Shown: positions 43,354-52,773 of the stretch, in pieces
Numbering within the stretch: position 1 is the stretch's first letter
Layout: every line of letters starts with the position of its first letter
DNA from: JAFLBI01 sp964616465
GTDB lineage: Bacteria > Bacteroidota > Bacteroidia > Chitinophagales > Chitinophagaceae
Assembly: GCA_964616465.1 (NCBI GenBank)
Contig: CAZTTO010000014.1
Coordinates: 1-64,000, forward strand
DNA length: 64,000 nucleotides
Reading direction: 5' to 3'
The notes under the pieces: model-generated
Databases searched by the model: none
Told to the model about the DNA's origin: nothing
The model's input: only the letters and a program-made list of their open reading frames with translations
Made by a program: the position numbers and the translations under genes

Positions 43354-44376
43354 TTATTTGCGATGAGCAATTCTATCATAAAATCCACCATAAGTAACGG
43401 CTCTAACTCCTGCTTCTTTGAAAAACTCTCCTGGGAAGCCTAAATCAATGGCACTTACTTCATCTAATCTTTGTAAGTGAGTAGCATCTAACTGAACATG
43501 TAAGCAAGCTAAGTTTTGTTCAAGCTGACTCAGTTTTGTGGCTCCAACAATAGGAATACTTGAAAAGCCTTGTTGACGAGTCCACTGCAATGCTACATGA
43601 GCAGGCTCAACGCCTAATTCTTCAGCAATTGCCATGACTTCACGAGTAATTTTTTCAGCCCTTTCATTAAGTCGCTTACTGCTTTCAGGCAGTCTTCCTT
43701 TTTCGCCTTTCAAATATTTTCCGGTGAGTGCACCTCCTGCTAAAGGAGCCCACGGAGTGACTGTCATACCATAATGTTTAGCCATTGGAATTAAGTCTCT
43801 CTCAGGCGTGCGTTGTAAAAGAGAGTATTCAACTTGTAGGGCAATAAAACTGCTCCAACCCATTAAAGTGGCGAGGGTATTCCCGGCACTAATTTGCCAA
43901 GCTGGAGTGTCGCTGATAGCGATATAATTTACTTTTCCTTGTTTCACCAAGTCGTCTAGTCCACGTAATACTTCATCCATTGGTGTGAGGTCGTCCCAAA
44001 TGTGTAAATACAAAACATCTATGTAATCAGTTTGCAATCTCTTTAAACTAGCTTCAACACTCCGCATCATATTTTTTCTGTTATTGCCCGAAGCGTTTGG
44101 ATTGGTAGTATTATCGTGTAGCGTGTATTTAGTAGCAAGCACAAAGAAATCTCTGTCGTGCGCTTGCATGTACTTTCCTATAATGGCTTCACTGCTTCCT
44201 TCTGTATAGCGATTAGCTGTATCAATAAAATTCCCACCAGCATTTGCAAAGGCATCTAGTATTGCAAAAGAACTTGCTTCATCGGCACCCCATCCCCATT
44301 CTTGTCCAAACCCCATGGTTCCTAAACAAAGCGGAGAAACCTTCAATCCACTTCGTCCTAAAAGTTGGTATTGCAT
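43354..44376 (-). CDS. Aldo/keto reductase
   Basis: This 340-aa NADPH-dependent (beta/alpha)8 oxidoreductase has the catalytic set visible: D and Y in F-I-D-T-A-N-R-Y, K in L-A-T-K-Y, and H in Y-L-H-I-W-D. The C-terminal S-I-P-I-V-G-A-T-K cofactor loop is present. Substrate unknown. Confidence 0.92.
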   Translation of the reverse strand: MQYQLLGRSGLKVSPLCLGTMGFGQEWGWGADEASSFAILDAFANAGGNFIDTANRYTEGSSEAIIGKYMQAHDRDFFVLATKYTLHDNTTNPNASGNNRKNMMRSVEASLKRLQTDYIDVLYLHIWDDLTPMDEVLRGLDDLVKQGKVNYIAISDTPAWQISAGNTLATLMGWSSFIALQVEYSLLQRTPERDLIPMAKHYGMTVTPWAPLAGGALTGKYLKGEKGRLPESSKRLNERAEKITREVMAIAEELGVEPAHVALQWTRQQGFSSIPIVGATKLSQLEQNLACLHVQLDATHLQRLDEVSAIDLGFPGEFFKEAGVRAVTYGGFYDRIAHRK

Positions 44377-44480
44377 ATCCTAATTTTTTGCAAAGTTCCT
44401 TCGATTGAGTGAACAATCAATCTTCATACAGATGTTTTTCGCATTTCAACACTTGCACCTTTTTCAATTACCTTTACGCC

Positions 44481-45518
44481 ATGGACGATGCTTCCTTTTC
44501 TTTTTCGAAAAAAATGAATGTTGCAGCAGACAAAGAGTTTGAAAATCAAATTCGTCCTGCAGCCATTGATGATTTTGCAGGACAGCCACAACTAATAGAG
44601 AACTTGTTGATCTTTATTAAAGCTGCACGCTTGCGAGGTGAAGCATTGGATCATATTTTATTTCATGGTCCACCTGGCTTAGGTAAGACCACTTTGTCGC
44701 GCATTATTGCACATGAACTTGGAGTAAATATTCGAGAAACATCTGGCCCAGTCATTGAAAAGCCTGGCGATTTGGCTGGCTTGCTCACTAATTTAGAACC
44801 AAATGATGTGTTGTTTATTGATGAAATTCATAGACTTAGCACGGTTGTAGAGGAATATTTATATGCTGCTATGGAGGATTTTCGAATTGATATTTTGATT
44901 GATAGCGGACCGAATGCTAGGACTGTGCAAATCAATTTACATCCTTTTACTTTGGTGGGAGCTACAACAAGAAGCGGATTGCTTACTGCTCCACTACTTT
45001 CAAGATTTGGAATTAAGTCGAGGTTAGAATATTACCCAGCAACCACTTTGCAAAAAATTGTACAACGAAGCGCTGCCATTTTAAGCACGGCAATAACACC
45101 CGATGCATCCTTTGAAATCGCAAGAAGAAGTAGGGGTACGCCACGTATTGCAAACGGTTTGCTGCGTCGTGTACGCGATTTTGCTCAGGTGCTTAATAAT
45201 GGGGCCATTGATTTAGGAATAACACAACACGCTTTGAAAGCATTACAGGTAGATGAGCATGGCTTAGACGAAATGGACAATAGAATTCTTGCTACCATTA
45301 TTGAGAAGTTCAAGGGTGGACCAGTAGGTATTACCACTATTGCTACTGCTGTGGGAGAGGAATCTGGCACTTTGGAAGAAGTATATGAGCCTTTTTTGAT
45401 TCAAGAAGGTTTTTTACAGCGAACCCCAAGAGGAAGAGAGGTTACTGCAAAAGCATATGTGCATCTACAAAAAGAACCTCCGTCTCATTTAGGCAATCAG
45501 CCTAGTTTGTTTAGTTGA
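44481..45518 (+). CDS. ruvB: Holliday junction branch-migration helicase RuvB
   Basis: This 345-aa AAA+ motor works with RuvA and RuvC at Holliday junctions. Walker A is G-P-P-G-L-G-K-T, Walker B is L-F-I-D-E-I-H-R, the sensor region is G-A-T-T-R-S-G-L-L, and the C-terminal winged helix has R-T-P-R-G-R. The start at 44481 gives the family's normal length; the open frame continues 24 codons upstream without homology. TACCTTTA just before the ATG suggests a very short leader. Confidence 0.96.
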   Translation: MDDASFSFSKKMNVAADKEFENQIRPAAIDDFAGQPQLIENLLIFIKAARLRGEALDHILFHGPPGLGKTTLSRIIAHELGVNIRETSGPVIEKPGDLAGLLTNLEPNDVLFIDEIHRLSTVVEEYLYAAMEDFRIDILIDSGPNARTVQINLHPFTLVGATTRSGLLTAPLLSRFGIKSRLEYYPATTLQKIVQRSAAILSTAITPDASFEIARRSRGTPRIANGLLRRVRDFAQVLNNGAIDLGITQHALKALQVDEHGLDEMDNRILATIIEKFKGGPVGITTIATAVGEESGTLEEVYEPFLIQEGFLQRTPRGREVTAKAYVHLQKEPPSHLGNQPSLFS

Positions 45519-45591
45519 TTAAGTTATTTTGCTGATATTCAACGGTTTGTTAAAATTGTCCTATTCACCTACCCAACCAAATGCCGCTTGG

Positions 45592-45623
45592 TTTGTATTA
45601 TAGGTGTACTTACATTAATTTTG
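45592..45623 (+). promoter_or_regulatory. Bacteroidota promoter with near-leaderless start
   Basis: TTTG (45592-45595), 20 bp spacer, TAATTTTG (45616-45623): a full match to TTTG-N19-21-TAnnTTTG. The ATG follows eight bases later, so the mRNA has almost no 5' leader. Confidence 0.75.
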
Positions 45624-45630
45624 CAACCTC

Positions 45631-46551
45631 ATGCAGCAAATGCTCGACATATTAAAAGTGGCCCATCGGGGTGGTATTGAACCTAGTATGGACTTATTAG
45701 TCCAGAAGGAACAAGATATCCCAGGATCAATTGCCTATCAAATTAGCCGTTACTATGCCCAGCATCCTTGGGTAGCAGAAGACACTGGTATGTTGGTCTA
45801 TCACTACAATGAGAAAAGACCACAGGAGAATTATTTAGAATTAAGGTTCTGTGCTACAGGAAACAAATATTGTTACGATAGGAGTTGTAGTTTTTGTGAA
45901 AAGCAACCCACCAATTGCAATGGTCAACAAATAACTGTTGATGTAATGACTTTTCATTTCAGCGCAACTTTTTTACATCAGTTTACACACAATGTAAAGG
46001 TGAGTAATAGAAAGGATGAGGTGTTAGCGTTTAAACATCCTGCTGCTTTTACAAAGATTTTTCCTGTTTGTAACAAGAAGAGAAATATACTCGATAGTCT
46101 ATTGAACCACAGCTACAGTGGTGCTATGGAAAACATTTTCGTGAACGCAAAGATTCATGAGTTGTTACTTTATAGCTTAGAATGTTTGGTAGATGATAAA
46201 ACAGAAGGATTTAGTTGTAAGTTTTTAGAAGACGAAAGAAGCCGCGAAGGTATCTATCAAGCAAGAGACATTTTATTACAACATATCGGCGATCCTATCA
46301 CCATTAAGGAATTGAGCAGAAAGGTAGCTATGAACGAATGTTACCTTAAAAAAGGATTCAAAGAAATTTTCGGAACCACAATCTTCGATTTTTATCAGCA
46401 GCAACGTATGGAACATGCTAAATACCTGTTGTATGAAAAAGGATTAAGTGTAACCGATGTGAGTGCTTTATTAGGCTACTCATCTATATCACATTTCTCT
46501 GCTGCTTTCAAAAAGCACACTGGATTAAAGCCTTGTGAGTTGTTGAACTAA
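45631..46551 (+). CDS. AraC-family regulator with cysteine cluster
   Basis: This 306-aa protein has an AraC-type double helix-turn-helix at the C-terminus (I-T-I-K-E-L-S-R-K-V-A-M-N, S-V-T-D-V-S-A-L-L-G-Y-S-S-I-S-H-F-S-A-A-F-K-K-H-T-G). The N-terminal sensor part holds C74, C81, C86, C89 and C96 (spacing 6-4-2-6), which could bind iron-sulfur or zinc. Targets are unknown. The iron genes downstream make metal or redox sensing a reasonable guess. Confidence 0.88.
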   Translation: MQQMLDILKVAHRGGIEPSMDLLVQKEQDIPGSIAYQISRYYAQHPWVAEDTGMLVYHYNEKRPQENYLELRFCATGNKYCYDRSCSFCEKQPTNCNGQQITVDVMTFHFSATFLHQFTHNVKVSNRKDEVLAFKHPAAFTKIFPVCNKKRNILDSLLNHSYSGAMENIFVNAKIHELLLYSLECLVDDKTEGFSCKFLEDERSREGIYQARDILLQHIGDPITIKELSRKVAMNECYLKKGFKEIFGTTIFDFYQQQRMEHAKYLLYEKGLSVTDVSALLGYSSISHFSAAFKKHTGLKPCELLN

Positions 46552-46602
46552 TTCACTACTATCTTTATTGGTATCACATTTATCTTCGTAAAAAATTAAT
46601 CT

Positions 46603-48243
46603 ATGCGATTTAGCTTGCTCATGCTTGCTGCACTTGTTTTTATGAGTGCTTGCAACAATCGTTCTGTTGATTTAATTGTACATCATGGTAAAATTTATGC
46701 GGTTGATTCGCAGTTTGCAGTCTATGAAGCCATGGCAATTAAAGATGGTAAAATTGTAGAGTTGGGAACGAACGATGAGATATTAAAAAAGTATAGTTCT
46801 AAGGAGAAAATGGATTTAGAGGGTGGAGCTACATACCCTGGTTTTATTGATGGTCATGCCCACTTTGTGGGATATGGAAGGGGATTGTTTCAAGTAGATT
46901 TATTTGGTGTTCCTTCATGGGAGGAAGCAGTTGCTCGTGTGAAGAAGTTTGCTGAGGAACATCCTAATGAACCGTGGATTGTTGGAAGAGGATGGGATCA
47001 AAACCTTTGGGCGGGTAGACAGTTTCCAACCAATGCATTATTGAATGCTGCTGTTCCTGATAGGCCCGTGTTGTTAACTAGGGTTGATGGTCATGCTGCT
47101 ATTGCAAACGATCGAGCTCTTGCATTGGCGAATGTTCAACCTGGACAAACCTTGATAGGTGGTGATATTATGGTTGAAAAAGGAAAACTTTCGGGTGTTC
47201 TAATTGATAATGCAGTTGATTTGATAACCAATGCTATGCCTAAGCCTTCTTCTCAGGATTATGAAAAATGGTTAATAGCTGCGCAAGAAAAATGTTTTGA
47301 ACAAGGACTAACAACTATTACGGATTGCGGTTTAATGTATAATGATGTAGAAGAGATCAAGCGATTACATGCTTCTAAACAATTGAACATGCGATTGTAT
47401 GTGATGCTGAGTGACGATACTGCTAATTACAGTCTTTTTTTACAAAAAGGACCTTTTAAATCAGATCGATTGTTTGTCAAAGGAATTAAAGTGTATGCTG
47501 ATGGAGCTTTGGGCAGTCGTGGTGCTTGTTTGTTGAAACATTACGCTGATCGCCCAGGTTGGCTTGGGTTCTTGTTGAAAGACAAATCATATTTTGATTC
47601 TCTAGCATCAGTTTTGATAAAGACTGAGTTTCAAATGTGTACTCATGCAATAGGTGACAGTGCAAATAGGGAAGTGTTGAACATTTATGCTAAGTATTTA
47701 CAAGGTAAGAATGATAAAAGGTGGCGCATTGAACACGCACAAGTGGTAGAACCATCTGATGTAAAAAAGTTTGGTGACTTTAATATAATTCCATCTGTTC
47801 AACCAACACATGCTACAAGTGATATGTATTGGGCTCCTGATAGATTAGGCATGCCTAGGGTACAATCGGCGTATGCGTATCAAAAATTATTAGAACAAAA
47901 TGGCTGGTTGAATTTAGGTACAGATTTTCCTGTAGAAGATATTTCTCCATTCAAAACATTTTATGCAGCTGTAGTAAGAAAAGATGCAAAGGGATGGCCT
48001 GAAGGTGGTTTTCAAATGGAGAATGCTATGTCAAGAGAAAACACTTTACGTGGTATGACTATTTGGGCTGCTAAAGCCAATTTTATGGAGAATGAAATTG
48101 GAAGTTTAGAGCCCGGTAAATGGGCCGACTTTATTGTGTTAGACCGAGATATTATGCTATCACGCGATTCAGAATTATTATCAACAAAAGTTCGTTACAC
48201 ATACAGTGCTGGTAAACCTGTGCACAGTGGCGTACTAAAATAA
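46603..48243 (+). CDS. Amidohydrolase family lipoprotein
   Basis: This 546-aa YtcJ-like amidohydrolase has metal ligands in D-G-H-A-H, C-T-H-A-I-G-D, I-E-H-A-Q and G-T-D-F-P. The N-terminus has lipobox M-S-A-C, so it is anchored in the envelope. It probably hydrolyses an amide or imide bond; the substrate is unknown. It lies 51 bp after the AraC gene on the same strand and may be its target. Confidence 0.88.
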   Translation: MRFSLLMLAALVFMSACNNRSVDLIVHHGKIYAVDSQFAVYEAMAIKDGKIVELGTNDEILKKYSSKEKMDLEGGATYPGFIDGHAHFVGYGRGLFQVDLFGVPSWEEAVARVKKFAEEHPNEPWIVGRGWDQNLWAGRQFPTNALLNAAVPDRPVLLTRVDGHAAIANDRALALANVQPGQTLIGGDIMVEKGKLSGVLIDNAVDLITNAMPKPSSQDYEKWLIAAQEKCFEQGLTTITDCGLMYNDVEEIKRLHASKQLNMRLYVMLSDDTANYSLFLQKGPFKSDRLFVKGIKVYADGALGSRGACLLKHYADRPGWLGFLLKDKSYFDSLASVLIKTEFQMCTHAIGDSANREVLNIYAKYLQGKNDKRWRIEHAQVVEPSDVKKFGDFNIIPSVQPTHATSDMYWAPDRLGMPRVQSAYAYQKLLEQNGWLNLGTDFPVEDISPFKTFYAAVVRKDAKGWPEGGFQMENAMSRENTLRGMTIWAAKANFMENEIGSLEPGKWADFIVLDRDIMLSRDSELLSTKVRYTYSAGKPVHSGVLK

Positions 48244-48502
48244 TGTTAAAGCCAGTCGCTTTTTATAGAGAAAATTTGCGAATGGCTATGTGGTTAAAAC
48301 TTTAAACTAATCTATGATTATCAGCTAGTTGTATTCAAGTAATTTTATTTCGGCATCATATATTGAACCCCAACTTAACTTTTTTATGGTTTTGTTGGGG
48401 TTTATGTTTGCATTAGAATTAAACGATCGTTCTTTCTTTTCGGTTGCTGCCCCTAACTGTTTGCTGATATGAATTATTAAAAAAACGTAAAAAATCGAAA
48501 AG

Positions 48503-48904
48503 ATGAAAAACACATTAGTTATTGCATTGGTATTGATGTTCTCAATGGTTGGTTCAACAGTTATTGCAGGAAACGTAAATGATAAAAATCCAGCTACAGA
48601 AGCAGATGTTCGTCATACGGGTTCTACAAGCACGCAATATGTATTCCTTGCAGAAGTTAACAACCCTTCAAAAAACTTAGTGCGTATTAGTGTTTTAGAT
48701 GAGGATGGTAACGAGTATTTCTCTGAAACCCTTCGTGAGAAAAAAATGCAAAAGCAATTATTAATCGAAAAAGATTTATTGCAAGAGCGCAACCTGGTAA
48801 TTGAGATTTATACATTAAAGTCAAAGCGTCCTCTTGTATATAAAATTGCTAAGCAAGTAAAAGTAATTCAAGAGTTGCAAGTTGAAAAAATAGACGTAAA
48901 ATAA
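48503..48904 (+). CDS. Secreted hypothetical protein
   Basis: This 133-aa protein has a signal peptide (M-K-N-T-L-V-I-A-L-V-L-M...V-I-A-G) and a small beta-rich domain (V-R-I-S-V-L-D-E-D-G-N-E-Y) that recalls C-terminal sorting-type beta sandwiches. It is short and highly charged at the end. No function assigned. Confidence 0.6.
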   Translation: MKNTLVIALVLMFSMVGSTVIAGNVNDKNPATEADVRHTGSTSTQYVFLAEVNNPSKNLVRISVLDEDGNEYFSETLREKKMQKQLLIEKDLLQERNLVIEIYTLKSKRPLVYKIAKQVKVIQELQVEKIDVK

Positions 48905-48910
48905 GAAGTA

Positions 48911-49654
48911 TCAATTGATAATTACTTTTCGAAAGTATGTTCTAAAAATTGATGCAGTTTTATCGAGTAATACCTTATCCGGGTTGGGTGTAGCAGCTAA
49001 TGCATAAGGTAAGTTTAAAGCTTTCCATTTATGTGTGCCTAATCTGTGATAAGGTTGAATCTCGACTTTCTCAACAGTTGTATAATTCGAAAAATATTTA
49101 CCCCAAGCGTGTAAATGTTCTTCCTGATCGGTCCATTCAGGAACCAGTACATACCTTAGCCACATTGTTTTTCCAGTAGATTCTCTGTAAGCTGCAAGAT
49201 CTAAAGTGGGTTTGTTCGATACGCCAGTTAGTTGATGATGAATAGTATCATCAATATGTTTTACATCGAGTAGTAAGTAATCTGTTTCTTCAAGGAGTGC
49301 TTTGGTTTCATCATTCAGAATTCTTCCATTGCTATCAAGTGCAGTATTGATGCCTTCTGTATGAAGTTTTCGAAACAACTCCAATAGCGCAACTCTTTGT
49401 AAAGTTGGTTCTCCACCAGAAACTGTTACTCCGCCGTATTTTCCAAAATAGCTTTTCATACGAACAGCTTTTGCTACAATTTCATCTATTGGCATATCGT
49501 GACCGCCCTCGGTATCCCATGTATCTGGATTTGCGCAATACAAACATCTAAACTGACAACCTTGTGTAAATACAACCATACGTATGCCTGGTCCATCATG
49601 AGTGCCAAAGCTTTCAATGGAATGAATTCGTATGTGTTTTGCAGAATAAGACAT
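48911..49654 (-). CDS. pflA: Pyruvate formate-lyase activating enzyme
   Basis: This 247-aa radical SAM enzyme has the cluster motif C-x3-C-x2-C in G-C-Q-F-R-C-L-Y-C and the G-G-E-P-T-L SAM motif. It installs the glycyl radical on PflB. It lies 54 bp downstream of pflB in the same operon. Confidence 0.95.
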   Translation of the reverse strand: MSYSAKHIRIHSIESFGTHDGPGIRMVVFTQGCQFRCLYCANPDTWDTEGGHDMPIDEIVAKAVRMKSYFGKYGGVTVSGGEPTLQRVALLELFRKLHTEGINTALDSNGRILNDETKALLEETDYLLLDVKHIDDTIHHQLTGVSNKPTLDLAAYRESTGKTMWLRYVLVPEWTDQEEHLHAWGKYFSNYTTVEKVEIQPYHRLGTHKWKALNLPYALAATPNPDKVLLDKTASIFRTYFRKVIIN

Positions 49655-49708
49655 AAGCTAAAATAAGAAAAGGGGCTGTTTAGCCCCCCTTCAAATTTGG
49701 GAATTTAG

Positions 49709-51946
49709 TTACATGGTTTCATGGAATGTTCGTGAAATGACTTCCAGTTGATGCGCTCTTGATAAACGAATGAAATTAACTGCATAACCAGAAACACGAA
49801 TGGTGAGCTGTGGATACTTCTCTGGATGTTCGTATGCATCTAACAAAGTTTCTCTGTTCAATACATTTACATTCAAATGGTGTCCGCCCATGTTGAAATA
49901 ACCATCTAGCAGTTGTGTTAAGTTACGAACCTGCGTATCTAATTGCGATCCCAAAGATTTTGGCACAACACTCATTGTATTTGAAATACCATCCTGTGCC
50001 AAGTTATAATCGATTTTAGTAACTGAATTCAAAGATGCAATTGCACCATTTCTATCTCTGCCATGCATTGGGTTAGCTCCAGGTGCAAATGGTTCACCGG
50101 CTTTTCTTCCATCAGGTGTATTTCCAGTAACCTTTCCATACATCACGTTGCTGGTAATGGTTAAGAGACTTAAAGTATGCTTTGCATTCTTATATGTTTT
50201 GTGACGCTGCAAGGCTTGTAAAAAATAAGCTGTTACTTCCTGTGCAATACTGTCTACTCGGTCATCGTCATTTCCATACATAGGGTAATTGCCTTCAGTA
50301 ATGAAATCGGTCATAATGCCTTGTTCATTTCTAACTGGTTTTACCTTACCATATTTAATGGCTGATAATGAATCTGCGATAATAGAAATACCTGCAGCAC
50401 CATATGCAATATCAATACCTGGATCAGTATCAATAAATGCCATTTGTGCTTTTTCATAATAATACCTGTCATGCATGTAATGGATGATGTTCATTGTCTT
50501 TGCATACACCCTGGCTACTTCATCCATTGCTAAATGGAATCTTTCCATAACAGCATCATAAGAAAGTGTTTCTTCATTTAATTCTGGAATATTCTTCAGA
50601 ATCAGAGTACCATCATTTTCCTCTCTACCTCCATTTAAGGCTAATAAAAAGGTCTTCACCAAATTAGTTCTTGCTCCAAAGAATTGTATCCGTTTTCCAA
50701 TTTCTTGGTGAGAAACACAGCAGGCAATTCCATAATCGTCCGTGCCTCGACAAGCACGCATTAAATCATCGTTTTCATACTGCAAGCTAGAAGTGTCGAT
50801 AGAGGCCTTAGCGCAAAATTCTTTAAATCCTTTTGGACTATCTTTTGCCCATAAAATAGTGATATTGGGTTCGGGAGAAGGTCCAAGGTTATATAATGTT
50901 TGAATAAAGCGAAATGCAGTTTTTGTAACTTTTGTGCGGCCATCTGCTAACTGTCCGCCCATTGCCTCTGTCACCCATGTTGGGTCACCAGCAAAAAGGT
51001 CGTCATAAGCACCAGGACGTAAATGTCGCACCATTCTCAGTTTCATAACAAAATGATCAATGAACTCTTGTGCTTCTTCTTCCGTAAGAATGCCCAACTC
51101 AATATCTCTTTGAATATAGATATCTAAGAATGCTGAAACATTTCCTAGCGACATAGCAGCACCATCTTGTTCTTTTACAGCAGCCAAGTAAGCCATGTAC
51201 ACCCATTGAATGGCTTCTTGTGCATTATTTGCAGGTCGAGTAACATCTAATCCGTACATGGCCGACATTACTTCAATATCTTTTAGCGCTTTAATTTGTT
51301 CGTTTACTTCTTCACGCAAACGAATCATATGTTCACTAAGTTCACCATCAATGGCTAATTTATCTGCCTTCTTTCCTTCAATTAAACGGGTTGTTCCATA
51401 AAGAGCCAATCTTCTATAATCACCTATAATTCTACCACGCGCATAATTGTCAGGCAAGCCTGTTAAAACACCTTTGCTTCTAAAGAGTAAAATTTCAGGA
51501 TCATACGCAGAAAATACTCCACTATTATGATCCTTAGAGTATTCAAAAATTTCTTTTACTTGATGTGCAAGTTGTTGTCCCTTTTCCTGTGCAGCACCTT
51601 CCACTACTCTAATCCCTCCAAACGGCTTAATGGCTCTTTTTAAAAGTTGATTTGTTTGAAGTCCTACAATTTTTTCAAGATCCTTATTGATATATCCAGG
51701 TGCGTGACTGGTAATAGAAGAAATAGTTGCAGTATCAATAGCTAAACAACCATTGTTTTCTCTTTCTTGCTTCATGGCATTTAAACAAATTTGCCACAAC
51801 GCTTTAGTCGCTTCTGTTGGACCGGACAAAAAGCTAGCATCACCTTCATATGGTGTTATATTCAGTTCAATAAAATTGCGTACGTCAATCTCTTTATTCC
51901 ATTTACCTTGTTTGAAAGGTTTGATTTTTGAATAAGTTGCTTGCAT
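49709..51946 (-). CDS. pflB: Formate C-acetyltransferase (pyruvate formate-lyase)
   Basis: This 745-aa enzyme converts pyruvate and CoA to acetyl-CoA and formate. Adjacent active-site cysteines are in I-A-C-C-V-S-H, and the C-terminal glycyl-radical motif is R-V-S-G-Y-A-V. The enzyme is oxygen-sensitive, so the host probably ferments or lives microaerobically at times. A CRP/FNR-like site lies about 90 bp upstream. Confidence 0.96.
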   Translation of the reverse strand: MQATYSKIKPFKQGKWNKEIDVRNFIELNITPYEGDASFLSGPTEATKALWQICLNAMKQERENNGCLAIDTATISSITSHAPGYINKDLEKIVGLQTNQLLKRAIKPFGGIRVVEGAAQEKGQQLAHQVKEIFEYSKDHNSGVFSAYDPEILLFRSKGVLTGLPDNYARGRIIGDYRRLALYGTTRLIEGKKADKLAIDGELSEHMIRLREEVNEQIKALKDIEVMSAMYGLDVTRPANNAQEAIQWVYMAYLAAVKEQDGAAMSLGNVSAFLDIYIQRDIELGILTEEEAQEFIDHFVMKLRMVRHLRPGAYDDLFAGDPTWVTEAMGGQLADGRTKVTKTAFRFIQTLYNLGPSPEPNITILWAKDSPKGFKEFCAKASIDTSSLQYENDDLMRACRGTDDYGIACCVSHQEIGKRIQFFGARTNLVKTFLLALNGGREENDGTLILKNIPELNEETLSYDAVMERFHLAMDEVARVYAKTMNIIHYMHDRYYYEKAQMAFIDTDPGIDIAYGAAGISIIADSLSAIKYGKVKPVRNEQGIMTDFITEGNYPMYGNDDDRVDSIAQEVTAYFLQALQRHKTYKNAKHTLSLLTITSNVMYGKVTGNTPDGRKAGEPFAPGANPMHGRDRNGAIASLNSVTKIDYNLAQDGISNTMSVVPKSLGSQLDTQVRNLTQLLDGYFNMGGHHLNVNVLNRETLLDAYEHPEKYPQLTIRVSGYAVNFIRLSRAHQLEVISRTFHETM

Positions 51947-52035
51947 AGTGTTTGTTTATAGCGTTATACATGATAAATACTACCATGTAGTTTATAACTG
52001 CATGGCAAAGCTATCCACCATAAAGAAGAGAAAAA

Positions 52036-52049
52036 ATGACCTTTGTCAA
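52036..52049. promoter_or_regulatory. CRP/FNR-type operator upstream of pflB
   Basis: ATGAC-CTTT-GTCAA fits the family pattern TTGAY-N4-RTCAA with one mismatch. It lies 90 bp upstream of pflB, where an anaerobic activator could act. Confidence 0.45.
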
Positions 52050-52086
52050 TGTTTATAAAGAATATTGTTTGTTTTGAAGCACAAAA

Positions 52087-52114
52087 AAACCCGAATACGG
52101 AAGTAATCGGGTTT
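52087..52114 (-). terminator. Terminator of the ferritin gene
   Basis: AAACCCGA and TCGGGTTT form an 8 bp stem; an A-run on the left supplies U's for the leftward transcript. Confidence 0.75.
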
Positions 52115-52134
52115 AGATATCTTAGGAGCTCTTT

Positions 52135-52644
52135 TTATTTGCCTTCTTCTGAACCCCTCATTTGCATTATATCGCGGTCGAATAGGTATAAGCCGCTCTT
52201 GTCTTCACCTATTAGCTCTAATTTGTCATTTAATAATCTCGCTTGACGTTCTTCTTCCATTTGTTCTGTTACATACCATTGAAGAAAGTTATGGGTGGCG
52301 TAATCTTTTTCAGCTAAAGCAAGATGAACTAAGTCGTTGATGCTTGCACTAACTGTTAATTCATGTTTCAAAAACTCCTCAAAAACGCGTTTCAGACCTG
52401 GAAATGTAATAATAGGTTGCTCCAATGCTGGAACTTTTGCAAAGCCGCCTCTTTCGTTAATAAAGCGAATGAGTTTTAACATGTGTACCCTTTCTTCCTC
52501 ACTCTGGCTATAAAAGAATTCTGTAACACCATCTAATCCTGGTTGTATTTCTGCCCAACTGGCCATTGCCAAATATGCTTGTGAGCTTTGTGCTTCAAGT
52601 GCAACTTGATTGTTGAGTGCTTCTTGCATGGATTGTGATAACAT
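52135..52644 (-). CDS. ftnA: Ferritin
   Basis: This 169-aa non-haem ferritin stores iron. Ferroxidase ligands are visible: E in N-N-Q-V-A-L-E, E-E-R-V-H in the second helix, and Q/E in E-Q-M-E-E-E. The length is standard for bacterial FtnA. It diverges from the first TonB-dependent receptor gene (130 bp). Confidence 0.92.
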   Translation of the reverse strand: MLSQSMQEALNNQVALEAQSSQAYLAMASWAEIQPGLDGVTEFFYSQSEEERVHMLKLIRFINERGGFAKVPALEQPIITFPGLKRVFEEFLKHELTVSASINDLVHLALAEKDYATHNFLQWYVTEQMEEERQARLLNDKLELIGEDKSGLYLFDRDIMQMRGSEEGK

Positions 52645-52773
52645 AGCTGATAATTTTTCGTAAAGTTACCAAATTCCAAATGAATGCTTTTACCGATTGC
52701 GTAAATCAGTTTCCCGATTTTGATACAACTGCTTTTATGTAGACTGCACCTTTGCGGCCAAATTAGAAGAAAT

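Noticed and set aside
48325..48513. A 62-codon leftward frame
   Set aside because: It lies in AT-rich intergenic DNA upstream of the 48503 gene, with no supporting signal.
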